A stretch of 64,000 nt of DNA from Neotamlana laminarinivorans (GTDB lineage Bacteria; Bacteroidota; Bacteroidia; Flavobacteriales; Flavobacteriaceae). Below are positions 57,501-64,000 of this stretch, piece by piece. Position 1 is the first letter of the stretch, and every line of letters begins with the position of its first letter. Location of the stretch: NCBI RefSeq assembly GCF_020523925.1, contig NZ_JAJAPW010000001.1, positions 806,001 through 870,000 on the forward strand, given 5' to 3'. Below the pieces are notes generated by a model, which worked only from the letters and a program-made list of their open reading frames with translations, was not told where the DNA came from and ran no database searches. The position numbers were made by a program, and so were the translations under genes.

Positions 57501-58305
57501 GGAATTTTATTGGGTGTGGTACAACAGTAGCTATATTTTCTGAGCCGCTATAGGCCATACTTAACCCGCCATCTTTTTGGGCTAACCATATATTACCAAA
57601 TACATCTTGATGAATTTTTTCTACCTCATTACTATTTATACTGTAAGGGTTATATTTATCATGTTTATATTGATTTATGGTTGTATTTAGTACATTATTA
57701 GTGTGATTAGGAATTATAAACAAACCATTACGAACTGTAGCAAACCATACATTTCCAAAATCATCATTATAAACATCGTTTACACTAACATTTGGGTATT
57801 TATCAAGTAATGTTTTTACAAAATGTTTGTAAGACTTATTTTGCTTGGGATACTTTTTTGTTTTACAAAAACTATTGTTCTTAAATTCGTAATATGTATT
57901 ATTTACCTTAACTAATATGGTTTTATCATCCGATAAATCCATATTGGTTACAACACCATCAAATTCATAAGTTTTAAAAGTGTTATTTTTAATATATTGG
58001 GTTACGTCTCCGTTATTACTAAATATCCAAATATTATCATTTTTATCTTTTTCTAATCTCAATAAATAATTGTGAGGAATAGATTTTGAATTACCTACTT
58101 CATGTTTAAATGTTTTTATCGTATAACCATCAAAATAGTTTAGGCCATCCCAGGTTGCTATCCATAAACCTCCATTTGTATCATTTTCTATATCTGAAAC
58201 AGAATTGTTAGATAAACCATTTTCTGTGATAAAATTTTTAAATTTAATTTGTTGACAATATATTATTGCTGGAATAAAAAAACATGCTAAAAATATGCGA
58301 ATCAT
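54598..58305 (-). CDS. HTCS-type regulator with a degenerate phosphorelay
   Basis: 1235 residues in full HTCS order: signal peptide; two-component propeller repeats (about 20-560; WIATWDGLNYFDG); Y_Y_Y domain (about 575-650); membrane helix (about 655-680); coiled coil; kinase-like region; receiver-like region; AraC DNA-binding domain (about 1130-1235; SEISFECGYNDPKYFGRSFKKHFG). The usual SHEFRTPL box reads LSQFQEPI with Ser767 in place of His. The glycine boxes are missing. The receiver has Tyr1031 where Asp belongs (DIMVFY) and Met for the conserved Lys (VQMP). It heads the susCD-phosphatase locus. Signal transfer is probably conformational rather than by phosphate (inference). Confidence 0.88.
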   Translation of the reverse strand: MIRIFLACFFIPAIIYCQQIKFKNFITENGLSNNSVSDIENDTNGGLWIATWDGLNYFDGYTIKTFKHEVGNSKSIPHNYLLRLEKDKNDNIWIFSNNGDVTQYIKNNTFKTYEFDGVVTNMDLSDDKTILVKVNNTYYEFKNNSFCKTKKYPKQNKSYKHFVKTLLDKYPNVSVNDVYNDDFGNVWFATVRNGLFIIPNHTNNVLNTTINQYKHDKYNPYSINSNEVEKIHQDVFGNIWLAQKDGGLSMAYSGSENIATVVPHPIKFPHLPNETLRAITKDNNGVIWLGYYNSGLYYFDLTTQCYQKFKIAEAKVNKDWERIRMLFTASDGSIWVGTYAGLIQIKNNNYKFFKAEDNGLFPNNRNYSVFEDDNNQLWIGCWGGLAKFNLKKNKFEHFNGQELFSKLNIRNVKKIANEIIVGTEQNGIFIYNISTEKIQQITTSNNLLGNSIYCVYKDLTNNYYWVASLGGISVLNENKKVIKNITEENGLPSHMVYSILKNKNHFWVSTTKGIANINKSTYKVTGYNPNEGWQASEFSEGAYYQDKKGLLFFGGVNGLNYFNPNGLKENKISSSVTVLVDGSSTFKSQILKSYNTNSLELDFTIISFLDKSKPHNFYKLDGVNKNWLPITESKKVVYKNLKPGIYTLLLRKENEIEQEFLNLIIKKPFYKTTLFYGFLIGALCLGIVLVITIKNRIAKKTEQKLENQILLRTKVIEKQKQDLQLFNIQLDKKNRQILEQKEKLLNLHTNLKNEDFEVEKFKTFVLSQFQEPIFKIIKKVNKFENNNLLKEEIIKESGKLVELISEWNYLDHIKDIGPVKKTAIILPRLLKHTVAKLNKQAQFQNINLKCNIEVIQSWIFIDVLRFRLLLQYFFTDTVKYIETGSALNINIITEVNNILIILNTNSSVLKANLKNILSYSPYFESVKVLLGNLEGNLENKIEDQTSITMSIPFELVENEPPKLNIVNWKHFEKQNQENKFNQTILIFTEKENNSIANQILENKGFNLIFENSIEDLIVALNQISVDIMVFYQAKFSKELVGFFNALKQNKLIKNVKVPMLYISEDIAYGMQEQITDFGIDVLVQMPASDQLIIKKITALINKKDKVLHASLQKEIFNILTSETKILSPNDKLLKSGLEIIKNELSNPLFNVEMLVYKMGISRVKCYRLFKELLQKSPSDIITSLRLQKAATLLKSKNLNISEISFECGYNDPKYFGRSFKKHFGCSPKEFKAQYC

Positions 58306-58425
58306 TATTCTTGAGAGATAAAATAAGTGAGAGAAATTATTTTAAGCAAAGTATATATTATGATTTCACTTGTACATTATTTTAACATGAAGATTTTATT
58401 AATTTAACGAAACCATTTTTAAAAC

Positions 58426-58456
58426 AAAAAAAGCCAACCAATAAAGGTTGACTTTT
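58426..58456 (-). terminator. Terminator of the K-rich coiled-coil gene
   Basis: On the reverse strand the stem GTCAACC / GGTTGGC, with one G-U pair, is followed by a T run (58426-58432). It lies after the stop of the gene ending at 58480. Confidence 0.75.
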
Positions 58457-58479
58457 CTAATATGTTATTAAATAAATAT

Positions 58480-59085
58480 TTAATTTTTATACTTATCCAG
58501 TTTTTCACTATAAGTTTTAACTTTCGCCTTACCTTCTGTAACTGTTGTTTTTAACTTAGATAATTTAGCCTCTGCGTTGGCAATTTTAGCTTCTTTAGCC
58601 TTAATTTCTTCAGCAGATAATTTCCCACTTTTTTTAAGCGTTTCTAATTTTGCCTTGGCAGCATCAATTTTTTCGCGTCCGTTAGATATTGTTTGTTCTT
58701 TAGCTTCAAAACGTTGCGATTGTTTACTTAATTTGTCTTTTACCTCATTTGCTCTTGCTAAACCAGTTACTTTGTTTTGAGCGTTATTTATTTTATCTGA
58801 AGCTTTATCTTTAACAGCTGTTTTAGCGTTTTCTGCTTTTTTATTTACATCGTTACGAACCTCGTTAGCTTTATTCTTAGCTTCGCTTAATTTTTCATCT
58901 TTTTTAGCATTGAGCTCTTTTTTTGCACTTTCTTTTTTACTGTTAATAGCTTCTTTTTTGTTTTCCTTTACACTTTTAACTTCCTTTTTTAAAGCTTCCT
59001 TGCTAGTACTTTGTGCATAAAGCGCTTGGTTTAATGAAAAAGCCACAAATAAAACAGCTATAATTAATCTTGATATTGATTTCAT
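58480..59085 (-). CDS. Secreted lysine-rich coiled-coil protein
   Basis: 201 residues with a signal peptide (cleavage near LYAQS). The mature part (about 176 residues) has about 45 Lys and is made of continuous helix-forming heptads rich in Lys, Ala, Glu and Asn, like LEA or YtxH-type proteins. No catalytic motif is seen and I do not assign a family. By hand count its net charge is about +21. The preceding gene, 14 bp upstream, encodes a strongly acidic lipoprotein, so the two may bind each other. Confidence 0.8.
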   Translation of the reverse strand: MKSISRLIIAVLFVAFSLNQALYAQSTSKEALKKEVKSVKENKKEAINSKKESAKKELNAKKDEKLSEAKNKANEVRNDVNKKAENAKTAVKDKASDKINNAQNKVTGLARANEVKDKLSKQSQRFEAKEQTISNGREKIDAAKAKLETLKKSGKLSAEEIKAKEAKIANAEAKLSKLKTTVTEGKAKVKTYSEKLDKYKN

Positions 59086-59099
59086 CTTTTACTTTCTGT

Positions 59100-59357
59100 T
59101 TAAATATTATCCAATTCGTTTAAAGCTTCCTCTAATTCTTTTGCTTCTTGTTCCACTTTTTCGTTCACCTCCTCTACTTCTGCCTCAACAGCATCAATAT
59201 CATCAGATACTGCTTCTACAGTTTCTTTTGCTGTTTCTGTTACTTCAACCGAAGTTTCTTCTTTAATATCGGCCGAATTTTCAGAAGTTTTTGCATCCCT
59301 ACAAGACCACATAAAAGCTACGCAAACAATAAGTAATACTTTAATTTGATTTTTCAT
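59100..59357 (-). CDS. Small acidic lipoprotein
   Basis: 85 residues. The hydrophobic leader ends in FMWSC, a probable lipidation site at Cys19, though Trp is unusual in a lipobox. The mature part has about 24 Glu/Asp in 66 residues and forms a helical stretch (VEAEVEEVNEKVEQEAKELE). Net charge about -18. No known family. It is co-directional with the basic coiled-coil gene 14 bp downstream. Confidence 0.75.
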   Translation of the reverse strand: MKNQIKVLLIVCVAFMWSCRDAKTSENSADIKEETSVEVTETAKETVEAVSDDIDAVEAEVEEVNEKVEQEAKELEEALNELDNI

Positions 59358-59420
59358 TATTAATATTTTAGTTTATTTATATAGTTTAAAGATAAATTAA
59401 AAATTATAGAATTCAATTAT

Positions 59421-59451
59421 TTGAATGCTTCTTTCAATAGTTTTATATTTG
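59421..59451 (+). promoter_or_regulatory. Promoter of pheT
   Basis: TTG at 59421-59423, a 20-bp spacer and TATATTTG at 59444-59451: a full match to the flavobacterial consensus. The start codon is 25 bp downstream. Confidence 0.8.
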
Positions 59452-59476
59452 CGTCCTTATTTAAGACGTATACTTT

Positions 59477-61903
59477 ATGAAGATTTCATACAATTGGCTA
59501 AAACAATTTTTAAACATTGATTGGACTGCAGAAAAAACTGGTGAATTATTAACCGATTTAGGTTTAGAAGTTGAAGGTATTAATGCCTATCAATCTGTAA
59601 AAGGAGGACTTGAAGGTGTTGTTATTGGAGAAGTTTTAACTTGTAAAAAACATCCAAATGCCGATAAATTAAATATTACAACTGTAAATATTGGTACCGA
59701 TACGCCTGTACAAATTGTTTGTGGTGCGCCAAATGTTGCTGCAGGACAAAAAGTACCTGTTGCTACTATTGGTACAACTTTATATACTGAAGAAGGTGAA
59801 GCTTGGACCATTAAAAAAGGTAAAATAAGAGGAGAAGAAAGCTTTGGCATGATTTGCGCCGAAGACGAATTAGGCTTAGGTAAATCGCATGATGGAATCA
59901 TGGTTTTAAACAATGATTTAATTCCTGGTACACCTGCTGCCGAAATATTTGAAATTGAAAACGATCAAGTTTTCGAAATTGGTTTAACACCAAACCGTGC
60001 AGATGCTATGAGCCACTGGGGGGTTGCGCGAGATTTAAAAGCGGGATTACTTCAAAAAGATGTTAATTTAGAACTTATAACACCATCTATTAGTGCATTT
60101 CATGTAGATAATAGAACGTTAAAAATTGATGTTGAAGTTTTAAATAATGAATTAGCGCCACGCTATTGCGGTGTAACAATTTCTGGATTAAAAATAAAAG
60201 AATCGCCAAAGTGGTTACAACACCGTTTAAAGTCTATTGGCTTAGCTCCCATAAACAATGTAGTTGATGCCACAAACTACGTTTTACACGAACTAGGGCA
60301 ACCTTTACATGCATTTGATGCTGCAAAAATAGCAGGTAATAAAGTAGAAGTAAAAACATTACCAACAGGAACTAAATTTGTTACTTTAGATGGAGTCGAA
60401 AGAGAGCTTCATGAAGATGATTTAATGATTTGTGATGCCGAAAAACCTATGTGTATTGCCGGTGTTTTTGGTGGATTAGATTCTGGTGTTACAGAGCACA
60501 CAACTAGTATTTTTTTAGAAAGCGCTTACTTTAATCCTGTTAGCGTTCGAAAAACTGCTAAACGCCATGGTTTAAACACAGATGCCTCATTTAGGTTCGA
60601 GCGCGGTATAGATGCAAACACTACACAATATGCCTTAAAACGCGCTGCGCTTTTAATTAAAGAATTGGCTGGTGGAGAAATTACCTGCGATGTCCTAGAT
60701 TTTTATCCTAAAAAAATTCAAGATTTTGAAGTAAGGCTTAGTTTTGACAATGTAACGAAATTAATTGGTGAAGAAATTTCAAAAGAAACCATCAAACGTA
60801 TATTATCCTCTTTAGAAATTAAAGTAAATAATGTTACCGAAGCTGGTTTAGGTTTAACTGTTCCTGCTTACAGAAACGATGTACAGCGTGAAGCTGATAT
60901 CATCGAAGAAATTTTACGTGTATATGGCTATAATAATGTTGGTAACTCAAAAAAACTGAATGCATCTATTGCTAGTACAACAAGGTTTGAAGATTACAAA
61001 ATACAAAATGTAGTTGGTACGCAATTAGCCTCTAAAGGCTATTATGAAATTATGACCAACTCACTTACCACGCCAGAATACGTAAGTCTAATCGATCAAC
61101 TTAAGGAAGAACACAATATTACAATGCTTAACCCGCTAAGCAACGATTTATCTGTATTACGCCAATCGATGCTGTTTTCTGGTTTAGAAGCTATTTCGTT
61201 TAATATTAACCGAAAACGTGCCGACTTAAAACTTTTTGAATTTGGTAAAACCTATCACGATTTTAACGGCACTCGCGAAGAACAAAAACATTTAGCTATT
61301 TATGTAACAGGTAATCAATCTCATGAAAGTTGGTTATCCTCTAACAGAAAAAGTGAATTCTTCTACTTAAAAGGTACTATTGCTACTATTTTAACACGCT
61401 TAGGTATATCTAAATTTAACGAGTCTGTAACTAAAAACGAATTATTAAGTGAAGGATTAAACTTAGGTTTAGGTAAAAACAAATTTGTAGATTTTGGCTT
61501 AGTTAAAAAATCTGTTTTAAAACATTTTGATATTTCTCAAGATGTATTGTATGCCGATTTTAATTGGGATACTATTTTAGAGTTTGTAAAACACAACAAA
61601 ATTGTTTATCAACCTATTACTAAATTCCCAGAAGTAAAGCGTGATTTTGCATTGTTATTGGATGATAGCGTTACTTTTGATTCGATTAACACCATTGCTA
61701 AAAAAACTGAAAAACAGCTGCTTAAAAGTGTGAATTTATTTGATGTATACCAAGGTAAAAATTTACCTGCCGGTAAAAAAAGTTATGCGGTTAGCTTTAC
61801 ATTACAAGATGATAAAAAAACCTTAACCGATAAGCAAATAGACAAAATAATGAACAAACTCAAGCAAAACTTTGAGAACCAATTAGGTGCTGAACTTAGA
61901 TAG
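59477..61903 (+). CDS. pheT: Phenylalanyl-tRNA synthetase beta subunit
   Basis: 808 residues, the usual length. Order of domains: tRNA-binding OB fold (about 40-150; VVIGEVLTCKKHPNADKL), B3/B4 editing domain (about 210-370), B5 domain (about 405-475), catalytic-like core (about 490-690) and the C-terminal anticodon-binding FDX-ACB domain (about 715-808; PITKFPEVKRDFALLLDD). It pairs with PheS, which is not in this window, to charge tRNA-Phe. A consensus promoter precedes it; the PAP2 gene follows after 6 bp. Confidence 0.98.
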   Translation: MKISYNWLKQFLNIDWTAEKTGELLTDLGLEVEGINAYQSVKGGLEGVVIGEVLTCKKHPNADKLNITTVNIGTDTPVQIVCGAPNVAAGQKVPVATIGTTLYTEEGEAWTIKKGKIRGEESFGMICAEDELGLGKSHDGIMVLNNDLIPGTPAAEIFEIENDQVFEIGLTPNRADAMSHWGVARDLKAGLLQKDVNLELITPSISAFHVDNRTLKIDVEVLNNELAPRYCGVTISGLKIKESPKWLQHRLKSIGLAPINNVVDATNYVLHELGQPLHAFDAAKIAGNKVEVKTLPTGTKFVTLDGVERELHEDDLMICDAEKPMCIAGVFGGLDSGVTEHTTSIFLESAYFNPVSVRKTAKRHGLNTDASFRFERGIDANTTQYALKRAALLIKELAGGEITCDVLDFYPKKIQDFEVRLSFDNVTKLIGEEISKETIKRILSSLEIKVNNVTEAGLGLTVPAYRNDVQREADIIEEILRVYGYNNVGNSKKLNASIASTTRFEDYKIQNVVGTQLASKGYYEIMTNSLTTPEYVSLIDQLKEEHNITMLNPLSNDLSVLRQSMLFSGLEAISFNINRKRADLKLFEFGKTYHDFNGTREEQKHLAIYVTGNQSHESWLSSNRKSEFFYLKGTIATILTRLGISKFNESVTKNELLSEGLNLGLGKNKFVDFGLVKKSVLKHFDISQDVLYADFNWDTILEFVKHNKIVYQPITKFPEVKRDFALLLDDSVTFDSINTIAKKTEKQLLKSVNLFDVYQGKNLPAGKKSYAVSFTLQDDKKTLTDKQIDKIMNKLKQNFENQLGAELR

Positions 61904-61909
61904 TTTTAC

Positions 61910-62761
61910 ATGAAAAAGATTTTTATTTTAATTGCTGTTTGTTTTATTTTTTTTGCCAACTATGTAAATGCACAAAATAAACTTTATGAAATAGACCAAG
62001 ATTCGTCTTCAGTTTGGGGTTTATTTAAATATGACGTTAATACCACTTGGCACGGTGTTAAATATGCTTTTACAAAACCAGTAACATGGAAAGGTAAAGA
62101 TTTTGCAAAGCTTGGCGGCTTAGTTGCTGGAACCGCTATTTTATCTTTAGCAGATGAAAGCGTTAACGAATTTGCACAAAGACAAGTATCGGACTTTCCT
62201 GGTATAGTTCGAGATTTTGGCTGGTATTTTGGTAGCCCACAAAATTACTTTATGGCCAATGCTGGTTTATACGGTTTTGGGTTATTAACAAAAAACGAAA
62301 AAGTAAGATATACTAGTGTTTTAATTATTTCGTCATCGGTTACTACTGGTTTTTTACAATCATTAGCAAAAAATGCCTTTGGTAGAGCACGACCAGGTAC
62401 GGATTTAGGGCCATATAACTTCAAGCCTTTTTCAAGTGAAGGAGGACAACATTCTTTTCCTTCTGGACATACTGTTTTATCTATCACTATGGCTCATGCC
62501 ATTGCTAAACAATTTAAAAATCCGTGGGTAAAATCTGGAATATATACCATAGGGGCAATTCCACCTATTTCTAGGTTAATTGACAATGCCCATTGGCTAA
62601 CAGATATTGCTTTTAGCACGGTAGTAAGTATTATTGTAGTAGATACTATAGATGCTTTTTTAAAGCGAAATAACGCCTATAATTTACACCAAAAACCTAA
62701 AAACATAAGTTGGAATATTACTTTTGGAGGTAACAAAATTGGTTTAGTAGGAACTTTCTAA
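61910..62761 (+). CDS. PAP2-family phosphatase
   Basis: 283 residues with a signal peptide (VNAQ cleavage) and a C-terminal phosphatase core. The three PAP2 motifs are present: KNAFGRARPG, FPSGHT and the SRLIDNAHWLTDI segment (Arg, His and Asp of motif 3). It removes phosphate from lipid-type substrates such as undecaprenyl pyrophosphate or phosphatidate, acting on the outer face of the inner membrane or in the periplasm. It is linked to pheT by a 6-bp gap and ends at a terminator. Confidence 0.92.
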   Translation: MKKIFILIAVCFIFFANYVNAQNKLYEIDQDSSSVWGLFKYDVNTTWHGVKYAFTKPVTWKGKDFAKLGGLVAGTAILSLADESVNEFAQRQVSDFPGIVRDFGWYFGSPQNYFMANAGLYGFGLLTKNEKVRYTSVLIISSSVTTGFLQSLAKNAFGRARPGTDLGPYNFKPFSSEGGQHSFPSGHTVLSITMAHAIAKQFKNPWVKSGIYTIGAIPPISRLIDNAHWLTDIAFSTVVSIIVVDTIDAFLKRNNAYNLHQKPKNISWNITFGGNKIGLVGTF

Positions 62762-62775
62762 CAAAAAAATATGTT

Positions 62776-62813
62776 AATCCTGATTTTTTTTAATTAAAAT
62801 CAGGATTTTTTTC
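62776..62813 (+). terminator. Terminator after the PAP2 gene
   Basis: Stem AATCCTGATTTT (62776-62787) / AAAATCAGGATT (62796-62807) with an AT-rich loop and T run. Confidence 0.92.
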
Positions 62814-62849
62814 TTAAATTTAAAGGTAATCCAATTAAAACTAAACGTC

Positions 62850-63083
62850 ATGTCAAACTACATTAAAGTATTTTCCGGAAATTTTATCGATGTGCAACGC
62901 ATTTTTAGCGAACTAGAAAAAGAAAGCATTTGTGCAGTAATTAAAGATGAGTCAGAATCTGGCCGATTAGCCGGTTTCGGTTCTTCTATACTTGGTTTTC
63001 AAGAAATTCATGTACACAAAGACGAATTAGACCGTGCAATTTTAACTGTTGAAAAAATTGCATCAGAAGAATTTCAAGATTAA
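62850..63083 (+). CDS. DUF2007 domain protein
   Basis: 77 residues. The ferredoxin-like DUF2007 fold is indicated by VFSGNFIDVQRIFSELEKES at the start and FQEIHVHKDELDRAILTVEK at the end. Members are proposed signal-transducing or GlnB-like small proteins without a proven role. It is a single gene between the PAP2 terminator and the convergent ABC-F gene. Confidence 0.88.
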   Translation: MSNYIKVFSGNFIDVQRIFSELEKESICAVIKDESESGRLAGFGSSILGFQEIHVHKDELDRAILTVEKIASEEFQD

Positions 63084-63093
63084 ATTTCAAATA

Positions 63094-64000
<907 letters not shown>

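Overview
The window is about 64 kb of a low-GC, tightly packed chromosome from a member of the Bacteroidota, almost certainly a marine-type Flavobacteriaceae. Evidence: two SusC/SusD pairs, a hybrid two-component (HTCS) regulator, the type IX secretion gene porQ next to cmk and lon, a 610-residue ribosomal protein S1, a fused E1 alpha/beta 2-oxoacid dehydrogenase, and promoters of the flavobacterial type (TTG, then about 20 bp, then TAnnTTTG) instead of Shine-Dalgarno-rich leaders. I saw no rRNA, tRNA, CRISPR array, insertion sequence or prophage gene.

Left part (1-10.4 kb): a LytS-type kinase (cut by the window edge) and a LytTR response regulator precede susC-susD, then a FucP/NagP-type sugar transporter and a NagB-PIG-L fusion. 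This looks like an amino-sugar (GlcNAc/chito-oligosaccharide) uptake locus. A 32-bp element with two half-sites 21 bp apart occurs in front of both susC and the transporter gene and is a good candidate binding site for the LytTR regulator.

Middle part (10.4-46.3 kb): a membrane PAS-PAS-GAF histidine kinase with a one-domain response regulator; rpsA; a BON-LysM protein; the reverse-strand block lon-LysM-porQ-cmk; rhomboid protease and lipid A acyltransferase; a complete TetR-controlled RND efflux operon; glmM; acpH-ggt; uvrA; a LOG-family enzyme; a catalytically dead M1-peptidase-like protein joined to a probable beta-barrel; the fused E1 dehydrogenase; and an ohrR-ohr peroxide-defence operon with a clear double operator.

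Right part (46.4-64 kb): the most unusual system. On the reverse strand an HTCS regulator is followed by susC, susD, a GDPD-alkaline phosphatase fusion and a calcineurin-like phosphoesterase. No glycoside hydrolase is present, so the locus looks built to harvest a phosphodiester or phosphomonoester substrate. The HTCS has lost the phospho-accepting His, the ATP-binding motifs and the receiver Asp and Lys, while its sensor and AraC-type DNA-binding domains look intact. A tandem 11-bp repeat lies in the susC promoter region, and a strong hairpin terminator separates susCD from the phosphatases. The window ends with an acidic lipoprotein/basic coiled-coil pair, pheT, a PAP2 phosphatase, a DUF2007 protein and a partial ABC-F gene.

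Starts were chosen by hand. Where an upstream TTG or ATG would lengthen a protein but spoil a signal peptide or family N-terminus, the downstream start was preferred and this is stated.
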